This document shows, one piece after another, positions 19,827 to 32,097 of a stretch of DNA of 64,000 nt. How positions within the stretch are numbered: the first letter of the stretch is position 1; each line of letters starts with the position of its first letter. A program made the position numbers and the translations under genes. Source of the DNA: Pinus tabuliformis (taxonomy: Eukaryota > Streptophyta > Pinopsida > Pinales > Pinaceae); assembly GCA_031772625.1 (NCBI GenBank), contig CM062820.1, positions 1,079,361,369-1,079,425,368 of the forward strand. The letters run 5' to 3'. The notes under the pieces are model-generated. The model had not been told where the DNA came from and made no database searches. It saw only the letters and a list, made by a program, of their open reading frames with translations.

Positions 19827-20940
19827 CTACGACAGTGGAATCCCATCATAGTCGACTAGCTCGTAGGCTCCTTTTGTCAATACCCGTTTAACAATGTAGG
19901 GGCTCATCCATAATGGTTCGAACTTACCTGCTCCAAATTTGTCAGAGTCCTGATTGTAAAGCAAGACCAGGTCACCTTCTGAGAAGATATGAGGCTTGAC
20001 ATTTTTGTCAAATTGTGCCTTGACACGTTTCTTATGTGCTTCATTAGCCAATGCGGCGTCACGATGGGTTTCATCCAAGTGGATTAGTTCCATGAAACGA
20101 GCCTCTTCTTCCGAAGTTTCGGGAAGCAAATCAATTGCGAGCTTGAGAGATGAAATTTCGCACTAAATTGGTAAGATAGCTTCCAGACCATACACCAACT
20201 GAAAGGGCATAAATCCAGTCACATTTCTCACCGAAGTCCTATATGCCCATAGAGCTGAGTACAGGATTAAATGCCAATTCTGTTTGTGGACTCCAATCAT
20301 TCTCTGTAGCATGCGCTTAAGGACTTTGTTGATTGCCTCAATTTATCCTTAGCCTGCGGATAATATGGAGTAGAACTATTGTGGGACAATCCTAACTTGG
20401 TAGTCAATTCAACCATCATGTGATTGCGAAAGTGTGATCCATGATCTGTGACTATAGCCTGTGGAACACCAAATCTAGAGACTACATGATTAAAAAAGAA
20501 AAGAGCAGCCGTTTCGCCACTGTTGTTTAACGTAGGCATCACCTCGGCCCATTTTGTAAAATAGTCGACAGCGACTATAATATACCCATGCCCCCTAGCC
20601 GAGGTGGGGTTACATGTCATGAAATCTATGCCCATTTAGCAAATGGTCCAACAACAACTACTGGATGCAATGGTGTAGGTGGTAATCTAGTTTTGCGATC
20701 AAAAATCTGACAAGCATGGCAACTTCTGACTGCAATTATGCAATCTTTGAATATAGTGGGCCAGAAGTAACTAGCTCATAAGATCTTTTGTGCAGTAGCG
20801 TAACCAGATAGATGCCCCCCACACGCACCTGAATGACAGTCATTCAGGACTTTTTCGGCCTCCTCATGTGTGAGGCACCTTCGCAGAACTGTATCGACAC
20901 CACGACAGTAAAGTGTATCACCGACGATCATGTAGTCTTT
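19827..20940 (-). pseudogene. Integrase of element D
   Basis: Frames 20635-20297 and 20129-19827 plus the zinc part at 20940-20700. The core has MGIDFMTCNPTSARGHGYII with the first Asp region, AVDYFTKWAEV, and VTDHGSHFRN with the second Asp. The third motif (YYPQA then G-Q-x-E) is damaged by a frameshift near 20345. The C-terminal part reads KKRVKAQFDKNVKPHIFSEG, DLVLLYNQDSDKFGAGKFEP, the usual basic beta-barrel tail. There are several stops between the parts. It would have joined the cDNA to host DNA. Confidence 0.88.
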
Positions 20941-20961
20941 GGCTTGGTATCAAATATGCCA

Positions 20962-21620
20962 CTATTCAAAGCGAGAGGTGTTAGGCCTAAAAGTTTGGGT
21001 TTGGAGATAGACCAGTATATCTCCGTACCACAGATCGCTTGACGATATCAGAAATAGAGTCTCATCCACGATTGATGCTTTAGATGTTAAATCATTGGAT
21101 GACGATGGGAGGTCACAAAGTAACTCCGCGAAGATGAGAGATTTCTTTGATTTGGATTTGGTGAATTCCAGATCAAACTCTTGCAAAATGGCTATCCATT
21201 TGGAATATTTTCCCCCTAGTAATTGACGCGACAGAATGTAGGTCATAGGGTTGCAATCTGACACAATGGTAGTTTTGTGAAAGAGAATATAGTGTCGAAA
21301 TTTCTGTGCTGCTTGAACAGTTGCTAAAGCCAAATTTTCAACATAAGAGTACTTTCTTTCTGTATCATTAAGGTTTAGACTTAAATAATATATGGGATGT
21401 TCTATTCCATTGTCTTCTTGCACTAAAACCATAGCGATGGTTGTATCTGCGGCAACGAGATACAGGTTAAAGTCTTTTTGATAGTCAGGAGCATACATTA
21501 ATGATGCTTTTATCAAGGAACCTTTTAAAGCATCAAAGGAAGCTTGCACAACCTGATCCCAGTTGAAGGGTACTTCTTTTTTCAAAAGATACGTATAACC
21601 TTTAGCGAGTTCGGCATAAT
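20962..21620 (-). pseudogene. Gypsy-type RNase H of element D
   Basis: Frame 21585-20962 (207 aa) is open: KKEVPFNWDQVVQASFDALK, YQKDFNLYLVAADTTIAMVL, HPIYYLSLNLNDTERKYSYV, and ILSRQLLGGKYSKWIAILQE. It is the less damaged version of A 973-332. The stop at 21586-21588 separates it from reverse transcriptase. Confidence 0.87.
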
Positions 21621-21821
21621 GTGGAATGAACCTCCTCAGAAAGTTAGCTTTCCCTTGGAGTTTCTGAATCTAAAGCAAATTTGAAGGTGGAGGCATGTCA
21701 AGGATTCCCTGAACCTTAAATGGGTTGAGTCGAATTCTGTGCTTAGAAACTACGAAACCAAGTAATCGACCAAAACCACACAAAACACACACTTGTGTGG
21801 ATTAACTCGTATCTTGTAGTG

Positions 21822-22841
21822 TCAGCAATGTAGAAATATGGCTCTCAAATGTTGCGGATGATCAGTCCGCTTTCGGGAATGAGCCAGTAGATCGTTGAGA
21901 TACAGTTGAACGATGTGTTTGATGTCATGGAAGGCATAGTTCATTGCCCTCTGAAAAGTTTCCCCTGCGTTCTTCAAACCGAAAGGTAGTTTACGGTACG
22001 TGAATGTGCCCCACGGACATATAAATGCAGTCTTCGACTGGTCCTGTGGGCGGATATTGATTTGGTTGTACCCAGAAAATCCATCCATGAATGAAAAGAT
22101 TTCGCATCCGGCACATTCATCAATTATCTGGTCGATGAAGGGTGTAGGGTATTTTTCTTCTGGACATGCTTGATTTACATCCCTATAATCGACGCACACT
22201 CTAATTGTTCCTTTCTTTTTCATCATAGGAACAATATTGGATACCCAATCAGTTAGAGGAACAGGGTAAATGAAACCAGCATGCAAAAGTTTTTCAACTT
22301 TTGCCTTAATGGCAGTGGCTTTCTTTGGGTGAACTGGTCGAAGCCGTTGTCGTACTAGTTTGACATCTGGATACATCTTGATTTTGTGTTCAACGATTCT
22401 CGAGTCAATGCCTGGCATTTCTTCATATGACCATGCAAAGACATCTCTGAATTCGCGAAAGAGAGCATAGTAAATTTCCAGTTCTGATGAAGAACATGAT
22501 TTTCCAACATGAATATTCTCTACAACATTAGGTTTGGTCGAGATATTTATGGCGATAGTTTCTTCAATATTGGACAGATTTCGCTTAGAATCCACTGTAT
22601 TTACAGTATTTGATAGAAAATAAAAAACTGAAGGATGATTAAGGTCGCTTGAATAATCTTCATTGTTATCTTGAAGGTGGGAACGATGGTGGTAATCTTC
22701 CCACCGCGTCTCTCCTATCATCATCGACTGGATGATTCCTTCGTCTGTAGCATGTATACGAGACCAAGGATCGGAAGAGGTACCATACTCTAGAGACCTG
22801 TCTATCCAAACACTCGCTGAGTGTTGATTTGGGTTTGCCAC
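21822..22841 (-). pseudogene. Reverse transcriptase of element D
   Basis: A 339-aa open frame. It starts in the protease to reverse-transcriptase linker and carries motifs RDVFAWSYEEMPGIDSRIVE, GTIRVCVDYRDVNQACPEE, FMDGFSGYNQINIRPQDQSK, the WGTFTYRKLPFGLKNAGETF block, and YLNDLLAHS. The catalytic YxDD box is YLND, so the first catalytic Asp of the pair is lost; A has YLDD. Length and order are normal for Ty3/gypsy. The thumb region beyond 21822 is broken. Confidence 0.9.
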
Positions 22842-22873
22842 CCAGGCCCAGAAAATTAATTGCTACAAAGATT

Positions 22874-23640
22874 CTATGGGGCTTGGGGTAACAACTCACG
22901 ATGATCGATACTATTAAAATGGTCAGAGTTCTTCTTAATATTAGACGATGTAGAAGAGATCATATGATAGGTTTCCATTGTGGCCACTTCTGCCAGATTA
23001 CTTGGATACAGGAGGGCAAAAGTACCCATTAAGGAAGGGTCTTTTAGGAGACCTACCCTGACATTTTGAAGCAATTGAGAACTTCCATGGATCAATGGAA
23101 TGCTTCTAGTAGCTTGTGAACTGTTGGGGAAAAAGTTTAGTTGGTCAACGATTGTAATTCCACCTTGGAAGGGAAATGCAATCTTTCTAAAATATGTAGA
23201 CACAACAGCAGCCATAGCATAAATCCAGGGCCTTCCCAATAAGATATTGTAGTCAAGGTTTCCATCGATGACCTTGACTTCAATTTCTACTGTCTTGTCC
23301 CCCAGTTCAACTTGCAAGTTACTTAAGATCCCATACGGTGTGTATGTTCTTCCATCGAATGATTTTAATGTCGTTGATGATCGTGACAAGGGTGGTGAAC
23401 CTAAAGTTTTCCAGCAACTCATTGACATAATACAGGTAGATGCCCCCTCATTAATGATTGTTCGATGAATAGTTTTATTGAGGGCTTTTACTTGTATAAG
23501 GAAAGCGAGTTGGGCCGGTAACTGAGGTTCATATCCTTTATGGTTAAAGGCCACAAGATTGGAATCCACTGGATCAATCCCACCTATTGCTGATAACAAA
23601 TCCTACTTTTGGGAGGGGCAATTCTGCAGTACTTCAAGTG
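22874..23640 (-). pseudogene. Protease of element D
   Basis: Frame 23599-22874 (241 aa) has the aspartic protease intact in outline: RTIINEGASTCIMSMSCWKT (active site NEGAS; A has DEGAS, so the catalytic Asp is lost here), then LQVELGDKTVEIEVKVIDGN and NILLGRPWIYAM. It retains the target sequence into which B inserted in A (CGTTGATGATCGTGAC near 23371), which fixes the junctions of B. Confidence 0.88.
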
Positions 23641-24667
23641 TCAACATTGTGGATGGCGATTGAGCCAGATTCTCCACTATATTATAATTCTGTGCTGCTC
23701 AAGCACAAGGATTAAATGTCGATTTATGTACTACTCCCTTTGGCAGCTTTATAGTTAATTCAGGAATGATGGGTGGAACAACTTCTGGCGAAGTTGTTGT
23801 CAAACTACTGGGTTGATCTGTAGCCTTGTTGTTCGATGACTGTGGATTCCCATAATCTTTATTCCTTGTCGATATCAAAGCATCATTTTGTTGTTTCGAG
23901 ATGGATAACATAAGCACTTGGGATGTGGAAGCATGATTGATAGCAACCAGATTAGTTTCTAGGTTTGGAAATAGATCAGTCAATACTACTGAGGTAGCCG
24001 AAGTCTTTAAAATTTTCACAACCTCAACTCGATGTGGACAATATTTCGTGAAATGCTCATCGTTACATATTAAACATGGATAACGAGGTTTCTTTTGCCC
24101 AGCAGGGTTCTAAGAAGATTTTTCAAGAGGTGAATTTTCCTGTTTCTTCTTATTATTTTTCCCTTTTTTCTTGCCCCCTAGTTGCTTTGGATTCTTGCCC
24201 TTGTCAGATGACACGGCATTAATCTTTGAGGCAAGAGGTTTGTCATTTGCTTTTTGACTAGAAACTGCAAGGGCTTTACCAGATGGAGCCTTTTCAGTTT
24301 GCGTACTTGAGGTACCGATCATGCCGTCACCAGCGTGAGAGTCCCTATTCGATTTAGGAGGGGGAGGAATGGAAAATTCTAGTCTAGGAGCATCAGGAAT
24401 TTTGTCGTAGAGCGTGCTAGACTAAGTATAGATTAAATCTAAATATTGAGCATGAGCAATGACTTGCTCTTCAGTGACAACTCCTCCCTTCGCCACATCC
24501 TCAGTAATAGAAGGCAATAATGACTTAATAAACCACTCAGCTAGAAGCTGATCAGGAACATACGTCTTTACCATTCGACGACGTCGTCGCCACTCATGAA
24601 TATGATCAGATATGTGAGTGACTGTTGTCTGTTGAAAGCTGGTAAGGAGTTTTGTCCTCATTTCTTA
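23641..24667 (-). pseudogene. Gag C-terminal part of element D
   Basis: Frames 24661-24422, 24322-24110 and 24019-23699. They hold HEWRRRRRMVKTYVPDQLLA, a Lys-rich stretch (GKNPKQLGGKKKGKNNKKKQ) and a zinc knuckle near 24040-24090 with CX2CX3HX4C spacing (CLICNDEHFTKYC). The region ends at the Sirevirus insertion (24668-24672 is the duplicated target). The rest of gag continues at 34059. Confidence 0.85.
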
Positions 24668-24672
24668 CCTTA
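24668..24672. repeat. Target site duplication (cctta) of Sirevirus E, left copy
   Basis: CCTTA before TGTTGGC; repeated at 34054-34058 after the right LTR. Confidence 0.95.
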
Positions 24673-26603
24673 TGTTGGCATTATGGCATTATGGACATGT
24701 GTTGAACTTGATGGCAACCCTCTCATAGACGACCATCTCACTTATATATTCCAAAGAAGCAGTTATCGGGAGCCATTGAGCCATTGGGAGCTTATCGGAG
24801 CAATAGAGGCACATTCTCTTATATAAAGAGCTTATCAGGAGGAATCAGGCCTATATAACCCTTGGATGCATGCTTAATCATTATCGGGAGTCATTAGGCC
24901 ATATATGCATGCTTTAACTCTATCAGGAGTTGTTCGAGCGATCAAAACCCATATATGCATACATTAATACTATCGGGAGGTGTTTGGGCGCTTAAAACCC
25001 ATATATATGTATTACATAATAAACAATAGAATGTATGCATTTCCCCCTTTCGGCGGATAAACACAATTATATGTGTTAATACATATATTTCGGCATATAT
25101 GCACATTGGTGGTTCGGGTATGTAACACCGTTGAAACCTCCGATTGCATTGGACCCGATGGCATATCGCTTTTGGTTTATAATAATATCGCATCCGCAGT
25201 ATATCGCAATGCATAAAGGGTTGCCCACCACAATCCTCCGATTGTGATAAGAGGTGGCGGACCCGATGGAACATCGCATCCACGGTAATCGCCCATTTTA
25301 TAAAGGCTTCCCACATCTAATCGCCAATAGCGATAAAAGGAGCGGACCTGATATATATATAAAACATGGTTAATGGCCATGTCGCATCCGATCCATCAGA
25401 TCGGCCGTCAGCAATAGGTTATGGGCATGCGCCGACAGCGATAAGGAGCGGACCCGATATTTCATTGTTATGGGTGCATTAAGTTTAAAGTCCGCCTTTT
25501 GTTGTTTGGACTTGTTTTTCATTCTCCTGCTATATTTATCACTTAAATCATCGGTCAAAGCAAGCGAGCCTCAGGATTTCGAATCCTCTGGTTTCGACTC
25601 ATGGTTTTATCAAAAGCATGACTATATAAGAAGAAAAGAGATCCTTTGGCAACACATCGATTATGAATTGAAGATCTTAAGGGAGAATTGATTGGCATTC
25701 TTGTGATCGGTTAAGGAGCAATTACTGAACCTAAATCAAGGAGAATGCGCGCAGAACAGAGAAAAGGATCGCAAGCTTGAAGTTCAGACATTTCTTCGAG
25801 AGAAATCGCATTGCTTCGGGTGTATTGCAGTTCAATAAGTAGCATAAGAGCAGCCAACCGCAGGGTTTCTTTTAAGCAGCAGTCATTCTTTAACTCTGAT
25901 ATAGCCTCCTCTGCTGTTCGCTAAAGGGTTTTGGGTGTGCATATTGGGTTTGTCTTGTGTCTAGCCTCCAGGTGCATTGTAATATGTATATCCTCTATAA
26001 TTGGGCTCTGAAATTGGCCTCTGTTGTTTTCTAAAAGGGCTCTGGATGCGCAATATTAAGTTCTTCCTGTGTAGCGATAATGTTTAGCCTCTGATCCTCT
26101 ATATTGGGTTTTGATATTCAGCCTGTGTATTGATCTGATGCTTGGGTAATTCTGAAGATTTGTTTATACTTGATGTCCATTCGATCTTCTTGGATCCAGT
26201 CTGAAAATTAATGAAACATGGTCCTTGAACGATGTAGGGGGTTGTAGCTCCCTTCCAGGAGAGACTGGAAAACGAGAGAGGGTTGTAGCTCTCTGCAGGT
26301 TGGAGCTTGCGTACTGATAAAGCACTGCACCAGTACAAACTCATTGTAAAAGAAGTTCTATTTGAAAGAAGATAGAGACATATTGCAGCAGGTGGTTTTC
26401 ACTCACATTGGGTTTCCACCTTATATCTGGTGTTCCGTTGTGTGACAATTTGTTTTTTACTGTTCTTGTTCATCATGATATGGTACTGACATACAAGTTA
26501 ATTATCAAATTTGGAAGAATAATTTAAAGCATAAATTTGGATGGTCTATTGAAAAGAAATTAATAATACTGATTCACCCCCCCTCTCAGTATTATTTCCA
26601 ACA
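24673..26603 (+). repeat. 5' LTR of Sirevirus E (1931 bp)
   Basis: Starts TGTTGGCATT and ends TTCCAACA. It contains a loose series of tatcgggag-like units (24755-24980) and a 73-codon frame at 25470-25691 also present in the other LTR. I count about a dozen differences from the 3' LTR in the first 400 bp. Confidence 0.95.
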
Positions 26604-26605
26604 AT

Positions 26606-26617
26606 TGGTATCAGAGC
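26606..26617 (+). promoter_or_regulatory. Primer binding site of Sirevirus E
   Basis: TGGTATCAGAGC, two bases after the LTR end; complement of initiator methionine tRNA. Confidence 0.95.
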
Positions 26618-26662
26618 AGGTCCTTCTGAAGAAGCTTGATCGCTTGAAGGAGATCGTTCATC

Positions 26663-28396
26663 ATGAGCAACTACGAGAGGGAAGCATCAATCAGGCCACC
26701 AATTTTTGATGGGACAAACTTCGTATATTGGAAGGTAAGAGTTACTGCCTATCTTCAATCTCTGGGTACAGAAGTCTGGGACATCATAGAAACAGGGTAT
26801 ACTTTTCCATCAGCTACTCCTACAGATCCAGCTGAGAAGAAGAAATATGAAACAAATGCAAAGGCGGTCAATACTCTTCTAGGATGTCTATCTCAATCAG
26901 AATTCGTGAAAGTTATGCAGTATAAATCTGCAAAAGAAATATGGGACAAGATTGTCCTAAGCTATGAAGGAGATGATCAGGTAAAACGAGCAAAATTTCA
27001 AACCCTCAGGATTCAGTATGAAAATCTCAAGATGTATAATGATGAAAATGTGGCTAACTATTTTCTTCGTGTAGATGAGATTGTTAATTGTATGAAAAAC
27101 TTGGGTGAAGAAATAAAAGAGGCTGTTGTAGTTGAAAAAGTTCTAAGATCTTTGTCACCTAGGTTTGAATCTAAAGTTTCTGCAATAGAAGAAAAGGAGA
27201 ATCTACAAAGTCTTAAAATGTCACAGCTGCACGGAATTCTAACTGCTTATGAAATGAGGAAAGGAGGTCCATCAGACAGGAGAGAAACTGCCTTCAAGGC
27301 TTCAAGCAAAGGAGAATACTATGAATCAGGACACGTGTCAGAAGAAGAAGAAGAATCAAATTTTGTCAAAAATCTCCAACGGGGTGCTGGACGATTCCAA
27401 GGTAAGTTACCTTTCAAATGCTTTGCATGTGGAAGAGTGGGTCACTATGTTGCCAAATGTCCTCATAAAGAAAAGAATGACAAGGGAAAGGAACCTGTTA
27501 GATGGAACAAGAAACAGAATGCTAACAGGAAAAGCTATTACACTCATGAAGATAGTGATGGACTCTCAAATAGTGACGAAGATGAACGAGGTAATGACTA
27601 TAAACTCTTAATGGCTTTTGAGGATGATGACTACATGGATGCTATAGATGAAGAAGGTTTTTATGAAGAAATGTCTAATCTCAAAATTTGCTTAGAAGAG
27701 AAGAATGTGATTATTGAATCTCTGCAATGTCAACTAGCTGAAAGGGAAAAACATCTTGAAAAATTGGAATGTGAAATTGTTGGTCTTAGAAAAGAGATTG
27801 AGAAGACAAAAGCTCTTAATCTTAAATTTGTTAAAGGATCTGAAACTCTGGATGAGATCATCAATGTGCAGCGTTCTCCATTAATCAAGACAGGTCTGGG
27901 ATATAATGGAGAAGCATCTCAAGCATCCACCTCCAAAAGTTATCTTGATGCAACAAGGAGTGAGCAAAGGCCTAATAGAAATCATCAGGTAAATCAGGGA
28001 CAATTTACCTCAAGAACGAACAACGACTATCAAGAGAATCGGAGGCAAGCTACCTTAAGAACAAACAGAAGCTACAACCAGCCACAGGTAAAACCTTCCC
28101 AATTTGCCTCAAGAATGGATGTCAGTAGAAACTACAATCGACTGGATGATAGATTTGATAATCGCAGGAGTTTCTTCAATGGCCAATGTTTCTCTTGCCA
28201 TAACTTTGGTCACAAAGCAGTGCAATGTGTTGCCTATAAGACAATCATGACTAGAGAAGCTCAAAAACAAAGAAGTATGTCTGGAATCACGAAGAGGACC
28301 TATAACAACTTTTCCGCCCTTGAAAGTGAAATTGAATGTTCTATTTGTAATAACTTTGGTCATGAAGATTCTGAATGCAGGAGCAGGTTTTGGTAG
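26663..28396 (+). CDS. gag: Gag protein of Sirevirus E
   Basis: A 577-aa open frame starting MSNYEREASIRPPIFDGTNF, 46 bp after the primer site. Residues 10-200 are the copia gag (UBN2-like) domain, with YWKVRVTAYLQSLGTEVWDI and ENVANYFLRVDEIVNCMK. There are three CCHC zinc knuckles at about residues 252 (CFACGRVGHYVAKC), 508 (CFSCHNFGHKAVQC) and 558 (CSICNNFGHEDSEC). An acidic stretch and a coiled coil (about 330-400) lie between the first and second. It forms the particle and binds RNA. The TAG at the end may be a natural gag-pol boundary or decay, because the same frame continues into protease. Confidence 0.9.
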   Translation: MSNYEREASIRPPIFDGTNFVYWKVRVTAYLQSLGTEVWDIIETGYTFPSATPTDPAEKKKYETNAKAVNTLLGCLSQSEFVKVMQYKSAKEIWDKIVLSYEGDDQVKRAKFQTLRIQYENLKMYNDENVANYFLRVDEIVNCMKNLGEEIKEAVVVEKVLRSLSPRFESKVSAIEEKENLQSLKMSQLHGILTAYEMRKGGPSDRRETAFKASSKGEYYESGHVSEEEEESNFVKNLQRGAGRFQGKLPFKCFACGRVGHYVAKCPHKEKNDKGKEPVRWNKKQNANRKSYYTHEDSDGLSNSDEDERGNDYKLLMAFEDDDYMDAIDEEGFYEEMSNLKICLEEKNVIIESLQCQLAEREKHLEKLECEIVGLRKEIEKTKALNLKFVKGSETLDEIINVQRSPLIKTGLGYNGEASQASTSKSYLDATRSEQRPNRNHQVNQGQFTSRTNNDYQENRRQATLRTNRSYNQPQVKPSQFASRMDVSRNYNRLDDRFDNRRSFFNGQCFSCHNFGHKAVQCVAYKTIMTREAQKQRSMSGITKRTYNNFSALESEIECSICNNFGHEDSECRSRFW

Positions 28397-29419
28397 ACAA
28401 AGGAACAAGCCTCAAGTACCAGAACATGGAGAATAAAGGAACCAAAACCAGAAAGATGTGGGATAGCTTTTTATGCAGAAGGACAGGAAAATTTACGGTT
28501 TATCGACAGCGGATGTTCGAAGCATATGACGGGTGATAAAGAAAAACTTGAATCATATACTACTCTAGAAAAGGGAAAGAAGGTTTCTTTTGGAAATGAT
28601 ACTCCTGCGGCCATAAAAGGAAAAGGCACTGCTCAGTTGAAAGAAAAGGTCAAGGCTTGAAATGTTTTGTATGTTGATGGCTTGAAGCATAATCTACTGA
28701 GTGTCAGTCAGATGTGCGATCAAGGAACAGAGGTAATATTTCGATCAAATGGATGTAGTGTTCGTGATCTCGATACAGGAAAAACAGTGATCAAAGGCAG
28801 AAGAACTCCAAATAATTTATACATATTTGAAGAAGGACAACAACAATGCTATTTGAGCAAGGACGATGAACATTTGTTATGGCACTGGAGGTTGGGGCAC
28901 CTAAGATTTTCACAAATAAGGAAAGCATGCAAATACCAGGCAGTCCGTGGTCTTCCAGACATCAAAATTCCAGACAACACAATATGCAAATCATGTCAGT
29001 TTGGTAAGCAAACCAGAACTAACTTTCCTGAAAAGGAAGGATCAGCTAGCAGGCCTCTTGAGCTGGTACATATAGATGTATGTGGTCCATTTAGGAAAAG
29101 GTCACCTCGAGGAGAAGGATATTTTATATTATTCATTGATGACTTCTATAGGATGGTTTGGTTAGGACTTATGAAGCACAAAGACGAAGCATTCGAAAAA
29201 TTCAAAGCTTTCAAAGCCTTGGCTGAAAATGAATCGGATCACAAAATTAAGTGCCTCAGGTCTGACAGAGGTGGGGAATTTACTTCAAATGAATTTTTCG
29301 ATTTTTGTGAAGAACATGGAATAAGAAGGGAATTTTCTACAGCTAGGACTCCTCAGCAAAATGGCATGGTTGAAAGGATGAACAGAACTGTTCAACAAAA
29401 TGGCTCGTGCTATGATTGA
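28397..29419 (+). pseudogene. pol: Protease and integrase of Sirevirus E
   Basis: Same frame as gag. The protease site FIDSGCSKHMTG is at about 28500, with a TGA at 28658-28660 near its end. Integrase follows from 28667: zinc region HLLWHWRLGHLRFSQIRKAC with CKSCQFGK; catalytic HIDVCGP, LRSDRGGEFTSNEF and TPQQNGMVERMN (D, D, E all present). One extra A in the run at about 29396-29400 shifts the frame, and the domain continues in the 29400-29861 frame. Confidence 0.92.
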
Positions 29420-31532
29420 TGAGTCTGGAACTCCCGCAACCTTCTGGGGTGAAGTTGCATTTGCTACGGTTGTGATTCTCAACAAAACAAATGTACGAGT
29501 GAACAACACTCAAACTCCTCATGAGATCTGGTATGGCAAGACTCCTTCGGTAAAGCATTTCAAAATTTTTGGAAGCAAATGCTATATCAAGAACAATGAT
29601 GAACAGATTGGAAAACTTGAACCTAGAGTAGATGAAGGCATTCTCCTTGGTTATTCTCCCCACAACAAAGCATATAAGTGTTACAATAAAAGAATTGGAA
29701 GAATTGTTGACAGCATTGATGTAGTGGTTGATGAAAAGGGATACATTCCTACGCAAGTAAGGTATGAAAATATCGAAGAAGATGAAGACTACCCTCCAAA
29801 TCAAAACAATGATGAAGAAGAAGAACCTCAAGAGGCACCAGAGGAACATATAAGGATATAAGAGAAGACTCCATCCAGGTATGTACAGAAGAATCATCCA
29901 GAATCTCAGATTTTGGGACAAAAAGAGGCAGGCGTACAAACAAGAAGAACAACTGCAGAAGCTTCAAGCTATTTAGCATTACTCTCCTCCACTGAACCAC
30001 AAAATGTAAGAGAGGCATGCAAGGATGAATGTTGGGTCAAGGTAATGGATGAAGAACTTGAACAGATCGAAAATAACAACACTTGGGAGTTGGTTCCTAG
30101 ACCAAAGGATAAGAATGTCATAGGAACAAAATGGATCTTCAAAAATAAGTTGAACGAAAATGGGGAGGTAATTAGAAACAAGGCAAGACTGGTATGTAAA
30201 GGGTATGCCCAACAAGAAGGAATAGATTTTGAAGAAACTTTTGCTCCTGTTGCAAGACTTGAGGCCATCCAAATGTTCCTTGCTCTCTCAAGCTTTCAAA
30301 AGTTCAAAGTATTTCAAATGGATGTGAAATCAGCTTTTCTGAATGGAGACTTAGAAGAAGAAGTATACATTAAGCAGCCAGATGGTTTCATTCTTGGGAA
30401 TGATCCAAATCTTGTATGCAGATTGAAAAAGGCTCTCTATGGTCTTAAACAGGCTCCAAGGGCTTGGTACTACCGTTTGGACAAATATCTTCATCAACAA
30501 GGTTTTTCAAAAGGATCAGCAGATAGCAATCTTTATATAAAAATTGAAAATGACAAGTTGCTAATACTTGTTGTGTATGTAGATGATATTATCTTTGGCA
30601 GCAATGAAGAAGCTATGAGTCAAAGCTTTGCCTTGGTAATGCAGAAAGAATTCGAAATGTCCCTGCTAGGAGAACTGACATACTTTCTTGGATTGCAAAT
30701 CCAACAAAATGAAGACGGTATCTTCTTGTCTCAAACCAAGTACCTCAAGCAGACTTTGAAGAAGTATGGCATGGAAGAGTCAAAACCAGTATGTACCCCC
30801 ATGGTTACAGGATGCAGTCTTAGTGTGAATGATGAATCAACAGCAGTTCATCAACCAACCTACAGATCTATGATTGGAAGTCTACTTTATTTGACAGGTA
30901 CCCGACCAGACATCATGCATGTAGTGGGAATAGTTGGAAGATTTCAGGCCAATCCTAAGGAAACTCATCTTCAGGCAGTTAAGAGAATATTCAAATATCT
31001 TCAAGGTACTCAAAACTATGGCTTATGGTATCCTAGAAACACAGATCTCACACTCCATGCTTACACAGATGCAGATTGGGCCGGAAGTGTGGATGACAGG
31101 AAAAGCACAAGTGGTGGTGCTTTCTTTATGGGTTCCAGATTAGTATCATGGTTCAGCAAGAAACAGAGTTCAATTGCCTTATCTACAGCTGAAGCAGAAT
31201 ATGTGGCTGCTGCATCTTGTTGCACTCAACTTCTTTGGATGATGCAGACCTTGCAGGATTTTCAAATCACTTGTACTCCACCTATCTCCATCTTATGTGA
31301 TAATACAAGTGCAATCAGCATTTCAAAGAACCCAGTCATGCATTCAAAAACCAAGCACATACCGATCAAGTATCATTTTCTCAGGGAACAAGTGCTTGAA
31401 CAAAAGGTCAAGTTGGAATATGTTTCTTCTAAGGAACAAGTGGCTGATATATTTACCAAACCATTGCCCAGGGAGACTTTTGAATACCTCAGGCAAAAGC
31501 TGGGGGTTGTCGACGCATCATCCTATTGTTAA
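29400..31532 (+). pseudogene. pol: Integrase C-terminus, reverse transcriptase and RNase H of Sirevirus E
   Basis: One frame, broken only by TAA at 29859-29861. Integrase C-terminal part reads TPHEIWYGKTPSVKHFKIFG. Reverse transcriptase (539-aa frame from 29913) has [59 protein letters not shown] and [12 protein letters not shown]. RNase H has [60 protein letters not shown] and [13 protein letters not shown]. All catalytic residues are kept. The stop at 31530 is in the expected place. Confidence 0.94.
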
Positions 31533-32097
31533 TTCTCAGATTGGTGCTTGTACGCGAGGTTCTTATGGGGTATACGTGTACAAGGTTCAGGGGGAGCATA
31601 ATTCATTGTTGGCATTATAGTATTACAGAAGGAGTAATATGTTGGTAGATGAAATGTAAATAAGGTGTGCACCATATTTGATTTCAGTAGGAGCGAACAG
31701 GGCGGCCAGCAGGCCTCGGTAAGTTCTTGGTTGTTTCAATATCCATGGCAATAAAGGTGCTGAGTTCAATTAACAACACCAGCTAAAGGGAAAAACAGGG
31801 CGGTCTCTGTATTATACGTATCCAGAATAGCTCGGCTTTCTAACATAAAGAACATGGTGTCGCCAACTGCTGTGGAATGAAATGGTTGCCAGAAAACTCT
31901 GAAGTTGATGTCACTTTCAGAATCCAGTTCATAATCAGGCAGAACAGGTTCTCAGGGGGAGAAATCAGGAGGAGCAAGCTCTCAGGGGGAGAAATAGTCA
32001 GGAGAAGCAGATATCCACCCTTTGCCCTTGATGTCAAAGGGGGAGAGTGTTTTTTTTTTTGGTCAGTGTTGTTTCCATCAAGTCCAAAGGGGGAGAT
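31533..32097 (+). promoter_or_regulatory. 3' tail of Sirevirus E with repeated polypurine tracts
   Basis: The purine tract motif (C)AGGGGGAG recurs at about 31589, 31958, 31985, 32037 and at the functional site 32086-32097 (AAAGGGGGAGAT) next to the LTR. At 31607 the first tract is followed after a few bases by TGTTGGCATTATAGTATTA, which resembles the LTR start. Multiple tracts here are a reported Sirevirus feature. Confidence 0.85.

Noticed and set aside
24942-25316. Minus-strand frames in the Sirevirus LTR rich in Tyr and Cys
   Set aside because: Opposite to the element's strand, different in length in the other LTR, no domain.
25470-25691. 73-codon frame in the Sirevirus LTR, also at 32920-33141
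   Set aside because: Both copies come from the same LTR, so conservation proves nothing; no domain is seen and its position in the LTR is non-coding in the family.
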